Assembly: GCA_024640085.1 (NCBI GenBank)
Contig: JAHEFR010000001.1
Coordinates: 186,001 to 250,000, forward strand
Length of the DNA stretch: 64,000 bases
Direction: 5' to 3'
DNA from: Gammaproteobacteria bacterium
GTDB taxonomy: Bacteria; Pseudomonadota; Gammaproteobacteria; Steroidobacterales; XN24
The notes under the pieces were generated by a model that saw nothing but the letters and a program-made list of their open reading frames with translations, had not been told where the DNA came from and searched no databases. Shown in pieces: positions 8,806 through 19,428 of this stretch; position 1 is the stretch's first letter, and each line of letters opens with the position of its first letter. The position numbers and the translations under genes are program-made.

Positions 8806-9575
8806 TGACCGGGCAACCGGCCATGCAGATCCGGTTCGTGACACTGTTCCCGGAGCAGGTCGCGGCACTGGCGGAATTCGGCGTCATCGGCCGGGCGGCT
8901 CGCCGGGGCCTGCTGGAGTTCGGAGCGGTCGATCCGCGGGACTTCACCGCGGACGCCCACCGGACCGTAGATGATCGCCCGTACGGCGGCGGTCCGGGTA
9001 TGGTGATGAAGATCGAGCCCCTGCGGGGGGCGATCGTCGAGGCCCGCGGCCAACTTCCGGCTGGCAGCCCCTGCGTGATAATGAGCGCTCAGGGACGCGT
9101 GCTGGACCAGGCGCTGGTGAACGAGTTGGCGGGTTGTAGGGGGCTGGTGATCGTGGCCGCCCGCTACGAGGGGCCGGACGAGAGACTTATCGAAATCGAG
9201 GCTCAGTACGAAGTGTCCGTGGGAGACTACGTAGTGAGCGGAGGTGAACTGCCGGCACTGGCGCTGGCAGACGCGATCGCGAGGCTGGTGCCGGGGGTAC
9301 TTGGCGATGCGGAATCCGCGGCGCAGGACTCCTTTGCGGAGGGGCTGCTGGATTGCCCCCATTACACCCGCCCGGAGGTGTACGAGGGACATGCCGTGCC
9401 GTCGGTGCTGATGTCCGGGGATCACGGCGCGATCCGGCGCTGGCGTCTGAAGCAGGCGCTGGGTCGGACCTGGCAGCGGCGTCCCGACATCTTGGAGAGG
9501 ATGTCGCTGGACGAAGAACGGAAACGATTGCTGGAGGAGTTTATCGCCGAAAATGGCGAGGGCGAGACCGGCTGA
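8805..9575 (+). CDS. trmD: tRNA (guanine37-N1)-methyltransferase TrmD
   Basis: TrmD is a SPOUT-fold enzyme that methylates G37 next to the anticodon to prevent +1 frameshifting. The product of 256 residues has the family motifs IRFVTLFPE, PYGGGPGMV, the AdoMet-knot segment SVGDYVVSGGELPAL, and HYTRPEVYEG. The start at 8805 is preferred over a Met at 8823 because AAGGA (8794-8798) lies six bases before it. It overlaps the rimM stop by one base. Length fits the family. Confidence 0.97.
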   Translation: MTGQPAMQIRFVTLFPEQVAALAEFGVIGRAARRGLLEFGAVDPRDFTADAHRTVDDRPYGGGPGMVMKIEPLRGAIVEARGQLPAGSPCVIMSAQGRVLDQALVNELAGCRGLVIVAARYEGPDERLIEIEAQYEVSVGDYVVSGGELPALALADAIARLVPGVLGDAESAAQDSFAEGLLDCPHYTRPEVYEGHAVPSVLMSGDHGAIRRWRLKQALGRTWQRRPDILERMSLDEERKRLLEEFIAENGEGETG

Positions 9576-9605
9576 GAACTGGAGACCTGTCATCAGGTGA
9601 GTGTC

Positions 9606-9950
9606 ATGAGCAATATCATCGAAGAACTGGAACGGGAACAGATGACCCGCGAGATCCCTGACTTCGGACCCGGCGATACGGTCGTAGTGCAGGTCAAGGT
9701 TACCGAGGGCAACCGGGAAAGGCTGCAGGCCTTCGAAGGCGTCGTCATCGCCCGAAAGAACCGCGGCCTGAACTCTTCGTTCACCGTGCGGAAGATGTCC
9801 CATGGCGAGGGAGTGGAGCGCGTGTTCCAGACCTACAGCCCTGCCATCAGCGACATCAGCGTCAAGCGCAAGGGCGATGTGCGCCGGGCCAAGCTGTACT
9901 ACTTGCGGGAACTCACCGGCAAGGCCGCGAGGATCAAGGAAAAGGTCTGA
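9606..9950 (+). CDS. rplS: 50S ribosomal protein L19
   Basis: A 114-residue large-subunit protein at the inter-subunit bridge. It shows the family segments [27 protein letters not shown] and [17 protein letters not shown]. The ATG at 9606 is preceded by AGGTGAG and gives the conserved N-terminus; a GTG at 9597 is in frame but adds only three residues. It is the last gene of the ribosomal/tRNA-modification operon, with a TRAP-transporter lipoprotein gene following only 15 bases later. Confidence 0.98.
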   Translation: MSNIIEELEREQMTREIPDFGPGDTVVVQVKVTEGNRERLQAFEGVVIARKNRGLNSSFTVRKMSHGEGVERVFQTYSPAISDISVKRKGDVRRAKLYYLRELTGKAARIKEKV

Positions 9951-9965
9951 CGCACGATCGGCCCG

Positions 9966-10841
9966 GTGCCCCGCGCAGCGTCAACCAGGGATACGATACG
10001 GACCGCGGCGGTCGCCGCGGTCCTGTTCCTGTCCGCCGGGTGCTCCATGTTGATCAACCGCGCCGTGGACAATGCGGCGGACAACCTGACCTCCGCCATC
10101 CTGAATCAGGACGATCCCGAGACCGTCAGGGACGGCGCCCCCGCCTACCTGCTGCTCATGGACAGCCTGGTGGAAGGATCTCCGGACAACAGTGACATCC
10201 TCCAGGCCGCGGCATCGCTGTACGCCGCCTACGCGGCGGTGTTCGTCATCGACGAGGAGCGCGCCGCGCGGCTGGCTGACCGGGCGTTCGGTTATGCCGA
10301 GCGGGGGCTGTGTGCCGCCAGGAAGGTCGGCTGCGGTCTGGCCGGTCTGTCCTTCGAGGAAATCACCGGTCGTCTGGGCGACTTCGGGAGAAGCGATGTG
10401 GCGCCCCTGTATACCTTCGCCGTGGCATGGCTGGTCTATATCCGCACCCATGCCGCGGACTGGACGGCCGTCGCTGATCTGCCCAAGGTCGAGGCCGTGC
10501 TGAATCGAATCCTGGTGCTGGACGAAAGCTTTGAGCGAGGGAGCGCCCACGCGTTCCTGGGCGTCCTCCAGACTCTTCGTCCGCCTGCACTGGGGGGGCA
10601 GCCCGAGGCGGCCAAGGAGAATTTCGAGCGGGCGATAGCGATCTCGAACGGCCGGGACCTGTCGGTGAAGGTAGAATACGCGCGCAGCTACGCCCGTTTG
10701 CTGTACGAGCGGGAGTTGCACGACCGCCTTCTGACCGAGGTTATCGAAGCCGATCCCCGTGAACCCGGTCTGACTCTGATGAACACCCTGGCGCAGCGCG
10801 ATGCCGCAGAACTCCTCGCGAGCGCCGACGACTATTTCTGA
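9966..10841 (+). CDS. TRAP transporter TatT-component lipoprotein
   Basis: A 291-residue predicted lipoprotein with a hydrophobic N-terminus and lipobox LSAG-C26. The body is alpha-helical and TPR-like (for example AAASLYAAYAAVF and AKENFERAIAISNG), matching the TatT (TRAP-associated T component) family. TatT homologues form periplasmic trimers thought to hand ligand to the DctP protein. The start is GTG at 9966, without a strong ribosome site. It lies directly upstream of dctP, dctQ and dctM, supporting the call, and 15 bases after rplS. Confidence 0.88.
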   Translation: MPRAASTRDTIRTAAVAAVLFLSAGCSMLINRAVDNAADNLTSAILNQDDPETVRDGAPAYLLLMDSLVEGSPDNSDILQAAASLYAAYAAVFVIDEERAARLADRAFGYAERGLCAARKVGCGLAGLSFEEITGRLGDFGRSDVAPLYTFAVAWLVYIRTHAADWTAVADLPKVEAVLNRILVLDESFERGSAHAFLGVLQTLRPPALGGQPEAAKENFERAIAISNGRDLSVKVEYARSYARLLYERELHDRLLTEVIEADPREPGLTLMNTLAQRDAAELLASADDYF

Positions 10842-10860
10842 TTGAACCGATGGAGTGATG

Positions 10861-11892
10861 ATGCCCGGACGACTGATATTCGCCGCCCTGGCCCTGGTTG
10901 CCGCCAATCTTGCGACGGCCGCGCCCCTGCAGATCAAGATCGCCACGCTGGCTCCGGAGAACTCGGTGTGGATGAAGCAGATGCGCGTCGGCGCCAAGGA
11001 GATCGAACAACGTACCGACGGACGGGTGACGCTGAAGTTCTACGGCGGCGGTGTGATGGGCAATGACAAGAAGGTTCTCCGCAAGATGCGTATCGGCCAG
11101 CTACACGGCGGCAGCTTCACGCCCAGCGGGCTGACGGAACTGTGCCCGGAGCTCAATCTCTACGGCATGCCGCTGGTGTTCGATTCCCTCGAAGAGGTCG
11201 CATACGTCAGGGAGCGATTCGACCAACGTCTGATGGGTTACCTGGAGGACGCCGGTCTGGTGGGGTTCGGCATTGCCGGAGGGGGGTTCGCCAGGATCAT
11301 GTCGAACCTGCCGATCACGACCAAGGATGACTTGCAGGGGCGGAAGGTGTGGGTGCCCGAGGGCGACGGCTGGACCCTGTCCGCCATGAAAGCTATGGAC
11401 CTGTCTCCCGTGGTGTTGCCCATCACCGACGTACTGACCGGTCTTCAGACGGGTCTCATAGAGGTCATCGGAACCCCGCCCGTGGCCGCGGTGGCCTTGC
11501 AGTGGTACACCAAGTTGAGCTATCTGACGGATTTTCCCGTGGTCTATACCTATGCCGTGCTGGTCATCGACAAGGCGGTGCTCGATAAGGCCCAGCCCGC
11601 GGACCAGGTGGTTGTGCGCGAGGTCATGGACCGGATCTACGCGGCCTTCGACGCCGACAGCAAGGCAGAGAACGACGGCGCGATGAAGGCATTGACGGCT
11701 AACGACATCCGTGTCGTCGAGCCGGAGTCCGGGGCAGTCCAGCAGTGGCGCGGGCGGGTCCTGGCAAATAATCTGAGCAATGCCGAGGCCGGTATGATTC
11801 CCCTGTCTCTCTACCAGGACATGCTTGCCACCCTCGACGAATACCGCTCCGGGGAGGGTGAGAAGACAGCGTCAGAGATACGCGTCGACTGA
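10861..11892 (+). CDS. dctP: TRAP transporter substrate-binding protein DctP
   Basis: The periplasmic solute-binding subunit of a TRAP carboxylate transporter. A short signal peptide (ending near ATAAP, residue ~21) precedes a DctP fold with IKIATLAPENSVW, KMRIGQLHGG, GRKVWVPEGD and GLQTGLIEVIG. Start codons cluster at 10855 (GTG), 10858 and 10861; 10861 has the best spacing to ATGGAG. It overlaps dctQ by one base (TGATG). The pairing with TatT resembles systems binding hydrophobic acids, but the ligand cannot be assigned; the usual ligand-anchoring arginine was not located with confidence. Confidence 0.93.
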   Translation: MPGRLIFAALALVAANLATAAPLQIKIATLAPENSVWMKQMRVGAKEIEQRTDGRVTLKFYGGGVMGNDKKVLRKMRIGQLHGGSFTPSGLTELCPELNLYGMPLVFDSLEEVAYVRERFDQRLMGYLEDAGLVGFGIAGGGFARIMSNLPITTKDDLQGRKVWVPEGDGWTLSAMKAMDLSPVVLPITDVLTGLQTGLIEVIGTPPVAAVALQWYTKLSYLTDFPVVYTYAVLVIDKAVLDKAQPADQVVVREVMDRIYAAFDADSKAENDGAMKALTANDIRVVEPESGAVQQWRGRVLANNLSNAEAGMIPLSLYQDMLATLDEYRSGEGEKTASEIRVD

Positions 11893-12407
11893 TGCGATTG
11901 CGCTTCCAGGGCTGGATGGCGACCGCTTCGAACCTGATGAAGCGGGTCGAAGACGCCATGCTGGCCCTGTTGCTGGCAGCCATGATGCTCATCGGCGGCT
12001 GGCAGATATTCATGCGCAACGTCCTGGGCGTCAGCCTGAGCTGGGCCGACGAGTCTCAGCGCCTGCTGCTCCTGTGGCTGGCATTGCTTGGCGCCATGGC
12101 GGCCTCCCGGGACCGCCGCCAGCTCCGAATCGACCTTGCCTCCCGTTACCTGGCCGGGGTCCCGAAGCGGGCCCTGGAGGCCTTTGCCGACCTTCTGACC
12201 GCCGTGGTGTCCGGGATCATCGGCTGGTATGCACTGAACTTCGTACGCGAAACCTACAGCTTTGGGGACGTACTGGTCGGTAACGTTCCGGCGTGGATCG
12301 TCCAGGCGATCCTGCCTGTCGCGTTTCTGATGATTGCCTTCAGGCATCTGCTAGACGGCCTGCTGTCGGTCGTCGGACGCGCCCGAGAGCCGGAGATCGG
12401 TTCGTGA
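11892..12407 (+). CDS. dctQ: TRAP transporter small permease DctQ
   Basis: A 171-residue membrane protein with four hydrophobic helices, the normal topology of DctQ. The family-typical region WQIFMRNVLGVSLSWADE lies after the first helix, and SRDRRQLRID follows the second. It overlaps dctP by one base and the dctM start by four (GTGA at 12404-12407). It forms the membrane complex with DctM and is driven by a sodium or proton gradient in characterised members. Confidence 0.94.
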   Translation: MRLRFQGWMATASNLMKRVEDAMLALLLAAMMLIGGWQIFMRNVLGVSLSWADESQRLLLLWLALLGAMAASRDRRQLRIDLASRYLAGVPKRALEAFADLLTAVVSGIIGWYALNFVRETYSFGDVLVGNVPAWIVQAILPVAFLMIAFRHLLDGLLSVVGRAREPEIGS

Positions 12408-13657
12408 CCCCAGTGTTCGTCCTGGGTCTGCTTGCCCTGGCGGGCGTGCCCCTGTTCGTGGTGATCGCTGGCGGCGCCCTGTGGGGATACCACCAGGCCG
12501 GCATCGACCTCCAGGCCATCGCCATCGAGGTGTTCGGCGTGGCGGAGATGCCGATACTCACCGCCATACCGCTGTTCACGTTCGCCGGTTACCTGTTGAG
12601 CGAGGGCGGGGCGCCGGCGCGGTTGGTCCGCGTCAGCCAGGCGCTGCTCGGCTGGCTCCCCGGGGGGCTGGCGATGATCTCCCTGGCCGCCTGCGCGGTG
12701 TTCACCGCGTTCACCGGGGCTTCCGGCGTGACCATCATCGCTCTCGGCGCGCTTCTGTACCCGGCGCTCAAGCAGGCCGGCTACCCAGAGAGATTCAACC
12801 TCGGGCTGATCACGACGTCCGGCAGTCTCGGTCTGCTGTTCGCGCCGTCCCTACCGCTAATCCTCTACGGCGTCGTGGCCAAGGTATCCATCGACGACCT
12901 GTTCGTGGCCGGGATCATCCCCGGCGTGCTTATGATCGTTCTGTTGGCTGGCTGGAGCTTCTGGGTCAATCGCCGCAGCGCGGTGCCCCTGGCGGATTTC
13001 TCGCGGCGTGAGGCCGCGTCCGCCCTGTGGGCCTCGCGCTGGGAGATCCCCCTGCCGCTCATCGTCCTCGGCGGCATCTACAGCGGCTACTTCGCCGTAT
13101 CTGAAGCCGCCGCGGTCACCGCCCTCTATGTCCTCGGCGTGGAGATGTTCGTGATGCGCGAGGTGCCGTGGAAGCGGCTGCCCCGGATCATGCGGGAATC
13201 GATGGTGCTGGTGGGCGGCATCCTGCTGATCCTCGGCGTCTCCCTGGCCTCGACCAATGTCATGATCGACGCCGGGGTCCCGGAGATGCTCTTCGAAGCC
13301 CTCAGTGGCCTGGTGACCGGCCCGACGAGCTTCCTGTGGCTGCTCCTGGCCTTCCTGCTGGTCCTGGGCGCGATCCTCGACATCTTCTCGGCCATCGTAC
13401 TCGTGGTGCCGTTATTGCTTCCGGTGGCAGCGGGTTACGGCATCGACCCGGTCCATCTTGGGATCGTCTTCCTGGCCGCCATGCAGCTCGGCTATCTCAC
13501 GCCACCGGTGGGCCTGAACCTGTTTATCGCCAGCTACCGCTTCAACAAGAGCATCACGGGGATTTACGCGGCGACGATGCCGTTCCTGTTAATCCTGTTG
13601 CTGGCCGTGATGATCATCACGTTTTTCCCCGCCTTGTCGCTCGGACTCGGCCGCTAG
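12404..13657 (+). CDS. dctM: TRAP transporter large permease DctM
   Basis: A 417-residue polytopic protein, the transport subunit of the TRAP system, with about eleven or twelve hydrophobic helices. Family segments include IPLFTFAGYLLSEGG, FTAFTGASGVTIIALG and the C-terminal QLGYLTPPVGLNLFIAS. The frame is open upstream, but GTG at 12404 overlaps the dctQ stop and has GGAGA seven bases ahead, so it is taken as the start. It completes a tatT-dctP-dctQ-dctM operon. Confidence 0.95.
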   Translation: MTPVFVLGLLALAGVPLFVVIAGGALWGYHQAGIDLQAIAIEVFGVAEMPILTAIPLFTFAGYLLSEGGAPARLVRVSQALLGWLPGGLAMISLAACAVFTAFTGASGVTIIALGALLYPALKQAGYPERFNLGLITTSGSLGLLFAPSLPLILYGVVAKVSIDDLFVAGIIPGVLMIVLLAGWSFWVNRRSAVPLADFSRREAASALWASRWEIPLPLIVLGGIYSGYFAVSEAAAVTALYVLGVEMFVMREVPWKRLPRIMRESMVLVGGILLILGVSLASTNVMIDAGVPEMLFEALSGLVTGPTSFLWLLLAFLLVLGAILDIFSAIVLVVPLLLPVAAGYGIDPVHLGIVFLAAMQLGYLTPPVGLNLFIASYRFNKSITGIYAATMPFLLILLLAVMIITFFPALSLGLGR

Positions 13658-13684
13658 GGCGGGGGCTCGCCTGGACGCCAGCCC

Positions 13685-14803
13685 ATGAGGACGATCCCGA
13701 CGCTGTTTGCCCTGACCTGCGCCCTCAGCAGCGCGACCGTTTCCGCGGACGGTGATCCGTTCCAGCAGCTCGCGGACATCCGCGTGCCTGACGGGTTCCA
13801 CATCGAATTGTTCGTCGCGGATGTGCCGAACGCTCGCTCCATGACCCTGGGCGAAACGACCTTGTTCGTCGGCAGCCGCACCGCGGGCAAAGTCTATGCC
13901 ATCCCGCTGGAGACCGACGAGAACGGGCGGCCCCGGGCGGGACGGCCGGTCACCCTGGCCAGCGGCCTCTACCTGCCCAACGGGGTGGCCTTCCGGGATG
14001 GCGACCTGTACGTGGCCGAGGTCAACCGCATACTGCGTTTCGACGACATAGAGACCCGTCTCGACCGGCCGGAATTCGACGTCGTGACTGACCGGCTGCC
14101 CTCGGACAAGCACCATGGCTGGCGGTACATTGCCTTCGGACCGGACGGCAAGCTGTACGTCCCCATCGGCGCGCCGTGCAATGTCTGCTCGCGGGCGGGT
14201 TACGCGGTGATCACACGCATGGACCCTGACGGCACCCACGGCGAGGTTTTCGCCGAGGGTGTGCGGAACACGGTAGGGTTCACCTGGCAGCCCGGGACCG
14301 GCGTGATGTGGTTCAGCGACAATGGCCGGGACCGGCTCGGGGACGATCTGCCGCCCGATGAACTCAACCGCGCCTCTGCGCCCGGGATGCATTTCGGCTT
14401 CCCCTGGTGCCATGGCGGATACGTCACAGATCCGGAATTCGCAGGGCGCGGTTGCGACGAGTTCACGCCTCCGGCGCTGCGACTCGGTCCCCACGTAGCG
14501 CCGCTGGGTCTGAAGTTCTATACCGGCGCGGCGTTCCCCGCGGAGTACCACGGCCGTATCTTTATCGCCGAGCACGGCTCGTGGAACAGGAGCGTGCCCA
14601 TCGGTTACCGGATCACCCTGGTGGACGTCGCGGGGGACCAGGCCGACAATTACAGGGTGTTCGCCGAAGGTTGGCTGCAGGAAGACGGCGAAGCCTGGGG
14701 CCGTCCGGTGGACCTTCTGGTCCTGGCGGATGGCTCGATGCTGGTGTCAGACGACAAGGCGGGCCATATCTACAGAATCTTTTACATCGACGGCGGTCGC
14801 TGA
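13685..14803 (+). CDS. Secreted PQQ-dependent sugar dehydrogenase (sorbosone dehydrogenase-like)
   Basis: A 372-residue periplasmic protein with a signal peptide (MRTIPTLFALTCALSSATVS) and a six-bladed beta-propeller of the glucose/sorbosone dehydrogenase family. Visible motifs are LYLPNGVAF, HHGWRYIAFGPDGKLYV, the cysteine pair in GAPCNVC, VRNTVGFTW, DNGRDRLGDD and EHGSWNR. These histidine/arginine sites match where PQQ and calcium bind in soluble glucose dehydrogenase. The substrate is not predictable. It sits between the TRAP operon and sppA, 27 bases after dctM, possibly in the same transcript. No PQQ biosynthesis gene is in the window. Confidence 0.88.
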   Translation: MRTIPTLFALTCALSSATVSADGDPFQQLADIRVPDGFHIELFVADVPNARSMTLGETTLFVGSRTAGKVYAIPLETDENGRPRAGRPVTLASGLYLPNGVAFRDGDLYVAEVNRILRFDDIETRLDRPEFDVVTDRLPSDKHHGWRYIAFGPDGKLYVPIGAPCNVCSRAGYAVITRMDPDGTHGEVFAEGVRNTVGFTWQPGTGVMWFSDNGRDRLGDDLPPDELNRASAPGMHFGFPWCHGGYVTDPEFAGRGCDEFTPPALRLGPHVAPLGLKFYTGAAFPAEYHGRIFIAEHGSWNRSVPIGYRITLVDVAGDQADNYRVFAEGWLQEDGEAWGRPVDLLVLADGSMLVSDDKAGHIYRIFYIDGGR

Positions 14804-14812
14804 GGGCTGATC

Positions 14813-16654
14813 ATGTTGGCATTGCTGCGGAAGGTTGTGGGCGTGATCTGGGGCTTCCTGGACGGGCTGCGCAAGACGATGCATCTGATCCTGATGCTGT
14901 TTGTCCTTGTCCTGATTCTCGCTCTGCTGTCCTCAGCGCCCATCATCGTCCCGGACCCGTCGGCGCTGGTGATCTCGCCGACGGGAGAACTGGTGGACGA
15001 GCTGACCGGCACGCCGCTGGACCGGGCACTGGAGGACTTGGGCGGCCAGGAACGCGAGACCCTGGTCCGCGATCTGGTCGAGGCCGTCGATCGGGCCGCC
15101 GGAGACGACCGCATCCAGGCGCTGGTCTTGCGACTGGACGGGATGGGCGGCGCCGGCCTGACCAAGCTGAACCGTGTCGGCGATGCGATCGCCCGCTTTC
15201 GACAGACCGGGAAACGCGTGGTGGCGACCGGTGGCGGATATTCCCAGGGCCAGTACCTGCTGGCCTCGGCGGCAGACGAGGTCTACCTGCATCCCCTCGG
15301 TTCGTTGTTCCTGCGGGGATTCGGCTACTACCGCCTGTTCATGGGGGAGGCCCTCGACAAGTTGTCGGTGGACTGGTACGTGTTCCGCACCGGTGACCAC
15401 AAGACGCTGTACGACAACCTGACGCGCACCGCCATGTCAGAGGCGGAGAAACAGGAGGCCCGGATCCTCATCGATCAACTCTGGCAGGCGTACCGGAAGC
15501 GGATCGCGGACGCCCGCTCCCTGAGTCCGGAGGCGGTGCAGGAGTTCTCCGACAGTTACCTCGACAGGTTACGCGGAGCGGATGGGGACATGGCGGAACT
15601 GGCCCGGCAAGAGGGTTTCGTCGATGAGCTGCTGGCCTACGATGAGGTCGAGCAGCGGCTGATCGAACTCGTCGGCGAGGATGCCGATTCAGGCAGCTTC
15701 CGTCAGATCGATTTCCGCGACTACCTCACCACCCTCCGCCTGACTGACAGGGCAGGTGTGGACGGCCGCGACGAGGTCGCCGTGATCGTTGCCAGCGGCA
15801 TGATACTGGACGGGGACCAGCCCCCCGGCACGGTAGGCAGCGACAGCATCGCCACCCTGATCCAGGAGGCGCGGGATGACGATGCCGTCAAGGCGGTGGT
15901 GCTGCGGGTCGATTCCGGAGGTGGCAGCCAGTTCGCCTCAGACGTGATACTCGGCGAGCTCGAGCAGTTGCGGAAGACAGGCAAGCCGCTGGTGGTGTCC
16001 ATGGGTGACACGGCCGCTTCGGGGGGCTACCTGATATCCCTGGCCGGTGACGAAATCTGGGCCAATCCGGACACGATCACCGGATCTATCGGCGTGATCG
16101 CGGCGGTGCCCGCCGTCGACAGGGCACTCGGACGGCTGGGCATGCGACTGGATGGGATCGGGACCACCCGTTACAGCGGGGATTTCAATCCTGCCTCCGG
16201 GCTCAGCCCGGAGGCGCAGGAGATCCTCCAGCTGTCAGTGGAATCCGGCTATCGTCGCTTCCTCGACCAGGTGTCGTCGGCCAGGTCGCTGCCGATCGAT
16301 ACGCTGGAAAATGTCGCCGGCGGGCGTGTCTGGACCGGTCGGGACGCCTTGAACCTGGGTTTGGTGGATGCCTTGGGTGACATGGAGGACGCCGTCGCGG
16401 CAGCCGCTGCAAGGGCGGAGCTCGCGCCCGGCTACAAAGTGCGCTATCTGCACAAGGCGCTGAGTTTCGGGGATGCCGTTGCCGTGCGGGCCTTCGGCCG
16501 CGTGGCCGCGGCGTTCCAGGCCATGGAACTGGCCCCCCGGGGCGACGGGCTGGTGGAAATGTGGCTGCGCCGCCTTGCCCCTGAGGCGCGGCGCGCCCTG
16601 GAGCTGCGGGATCCGCGCGGCCTGTATTACGACTGCCTGTGCGGGATCCGCTAG
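14813..16654 (+). CDS. sppA: Signal peptide peptidase SppA, 67-kDa type
   Basis: A membrane-anchored serine protease that clears cleaved signal peptides. One helix at ~22-45 anchors the protein, followed by two tandem ClpP/crotonase-like repeats. The Ser-Lys dyad is split between repeats as in E. coli: K197 in GDHKTLYD and S403 in TAASGGYLIS. The product of 613 residues matches the long gammaproteobacterial type rather than the short archaeal/Bacillus form. The start at 14813 has GAGG a few bases upstream. It converges on tdh with 35 bases between the stops. Confidence 0.96.
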   Translation: MLALLRKVVGVIWGFLDGLRKTMHLILMLFVLVLILALLSSAPIIVPDPSALVISPTGELVDELTGTPLDRALEDLGGQERETLVRDLVEAVDRAAGDDRIQALVLRLDGMGGAGLTKLNRVGDAIARFRQTGKRVVATGGGYSQGQYLLASAADEVYLHPLGSLFLRGFGYYRLFMGEALDKLSVDWYVFRTGDHKTLYDNLTRTAMSEAEKQEARILIDQLWQAYRKRIADARSLSPEAVQEFSDSYLDRLRGADGDMAELARQEGFVDELLAYDEVEQRLIELVGEDADSGSFRQIDFRDYLTTLRLTDRAGVDGRDEVAVIVASGMILDGDQPPGTVGSDSIATLIQEARDDDAVKAVVLRVDSGGGSQFASDVILGELEQLRKTGKPLVVSMGDTAASGGYLISLAGDEIWANPDTITGSIGVIAAVPAVDRALGRLGMRLDGIGTTRYSGDFNPASGLSPEAQEILQLSVESGYRRFLDQVSSARSLPIDTLENVAGGRVWTGRDALNLGLVDALGDMEDAVAAAAARAELAPGYKVRYLHKALSFGDAVAVRAFGRVAAAFQAMELAPRGDGLVEMWLRRLAPEARRALELRDPRGLYYDCLCGIR

Positions 16655-16689
16655 AGTGCGGCCGATAGAGTCAACAGGTCCCGGTCGGC

Positions 16690-17718
16690 TCAGACACTCC
16701 AGTCCAGGATGACCTTGCCCGACCGTCCGGAATTCATCACGTCGAATCCCTGCTGAAATTCCGCCAGGGGGAAGTGGTGAGTAATGATGGGCGTAACGTC
16801 CAGGCCGCTCTGTAGCATGCTGGCCATCTTGTACCAGGTCTCGAACATTTCGCGGCCGTAGATGCCCTTGATGACCAGGCCCTTGAATATGACCTGGTTC
16901 CAGTCGATCGACGTGTCACCGGGCGGGATGCCGAGCAGGGCGACCTTGCCGCCATGATGCATGGTGCGCAGCATGTCCCGGAACGCCTGCGGATTACCGG
17001 ACATCTCAAGACCCACGTCGAATCCCTCGGTCATGTGCAGCTCGCTCATGATCTCGTCGAGGGACTCCCGGGTGACGTTGACGGCGCGGCTCGCGCCCAT
17101 CCGGCCCGCCAGCTCCAGACGGTAGTCGTTGACGTCGGTGATAACGATATGGCGGGCGCCGGCATGCCGGCAGATGGCCGCCGCCATGATGCCGATGGGG
17201 CCAGCCCCGGTGATCAGCACATCCTCGCCCACCAGGTCGAACGACAGCGCGGTGTGGGTCGCATTGCCGAGCGGATCGAGGATCGAGGCGATATCGTCTG
17301 TGATCACGTCCGGCAGGACGAACACGTTGCTAGCCGGGATGACCAGGTACTCGGCGAAACAGCCCTGCCGGTTGACGCCCACCCCCACGGTGTTGCGGCA
17401 CAGATGCCGGCGTCCGGCCCGGCAGTTGCGGCAGTGTCCGCAGGTGATGTGCCCCTCGCCGGAGACCCGGTCGCCAGGCTTCAGCCCCCGGACTTCACCC
17501 CCGACTTCCTCGATGATGCCGGAGAACTCGTGGCCCACTGCCATCGGCACCGGGATGGTCTTCGCCGCCCACTCGTCCCAGTTGAAGATATGGATGTCCG
17601 TGCCGCAGATCGCGGTCCGGTTGATCCGGATCAGGACGTCGTTGTGACCTGGCGCAGGCTCGGGGATGTCTTCCAGCCAGATACCGGGCTCCGCTTTCTG
17701 CTTGACCAGCGCTTTCAT
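16690..17718 (-). CDS. tdh: L-threonine 3-dehydrogenase
   Basis: A zinc-dependent NAD enzyme oxidising L-threonine to 2-amino-3-ketobutyrate. The 342-residue product has the catalytic zinc site ([20 protein letters not shown]), four structural-zinc cysteines in [15 protein letters not shown], and the nucleotide-binding [10 protein letters not shown]. The C-terminal [20 protein letters not shown] is typical. It follows kbl by 17 bases on the same strand, so the two genes convert threonine to glycine and acetyl-CoA. The short spacer is AT-rich. Confidence 0.98.
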   Translation of the reverse strand: MKALVKQKAEPGIWLEDIPEPAPGHNDVLIRINRTAICGTDIHIFNWDEWAAKTIPVPMAVGHEFSGIIEEVGGEVRGLKPGDRVSGEGHITCGHCRNCRAGRRHLCRNTVGVGVNRQGCFAEYLVIPASNVFVLPDVITDDIASILDPLGNATHTALSFDLVGEDVLITGAGPIGIMAAAICRHAGARHIVITDVNDYRLELAGRMGASRAVNVTRESLDEIMSELHMTEGFDVGLEMSGNPQAFRDMLRTMHHGGKVALLGIPPGDTSIDWNQVIFKGLVIKGIYGREMFETWYKMASMLQSGLDVTPIITHHFPLAEFQQGFDVMNSGRSGKVILDWSV

Positions 17719-17735
17719 ATGTTAATTCTTTTATT

Positions 17736-18926
<1,191 letters not shown>

Positions 18927-18954
18927 GTCGATGCCTCCTAGGGAACAGCGTGAA

Positions 18955-18963
18955 ATTATAGCA
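18955..18963 (-). promoter_or_regulatory. Extended -10 promoter of kbl-tdh
   Basis: On the minus strand TGCTATAAT gives a perfect -10 with the TG extension, 28 bases before the kbl start. A recognisable -35 is lacking, which is usual for extended -10 promoters. Confidence 0.55.
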
Positions 18964-19035
18964 GCCGCCTTGGTCTACACTGTGTGCCGTGTGCCGCCCT
19001 GTTGCGGCGCTTGGGGAGGCGGGCGCGGGTTGCCG

Positions 19036-19428
19036 ATGAATCGAGACGTGCGATTGGACAAGTGGCTTTGGGCGGCGCGCTTCTTCAAGACCCGGGGGCT
19101 GGCCCAGGAAGCCATCGCCGGTGGCAAGGTCCACGTCGACGGACAGCGGGCAAAGCCGTCCCGGGCGGTGCGTATCGGGGACCGGATAGACATCACCCGT
19201 GGCGAGTACCGTTTCGAGGTCACAGTGGACACACTTAGCGAACGACGCGGACCGGCTGCGGTGGCCGCGGGGCTCTACACGGAGTCGGAGGAGAGCACCG
19301 CGCGCCGACGCACCATCGCCGCGGAAAAAGCGCTGCAGCGCAGGGCAGCGCCGCGGCCGCCGGCGGGTCGGCCCGACAAGCGGTCCCGCCGCCGCATCAT
19401 TCACTTCACCCGCAAGCGGGAGGGATGA
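19036..19428 (+). CDS. hslR: Heat-shock protein 15 / S4-domain RNA-binding protein
   Basis: Hsp15 binds free 50S subunits carrying nascent chains and helps rescue stalled translation. The 130-residue product has an N-terminal S4 domain (RLDKWLWAARFFKTRGLA, GGKVHVDGQRAKPSRAV) and a basic C-terminal tail rich in Arg and Lys. The frame is open upstream to 18775, but only the ATG at 19036 gives the family N-terminus. Its stop overlaps the next gene's ATG by four bases. Confidence 0.93.
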   Translation: MNRDVRLDKWLWAARFFKTRGLAQEAIAGGKVHVDGQRAKPSRAVRIGDRIDITRGEYRFEVTVDTLSERRGPAAVAAGLYTESEESTARRRTIAAEKALQRRAAPRPPAGRPDKRSRRRIIHFTRKREG

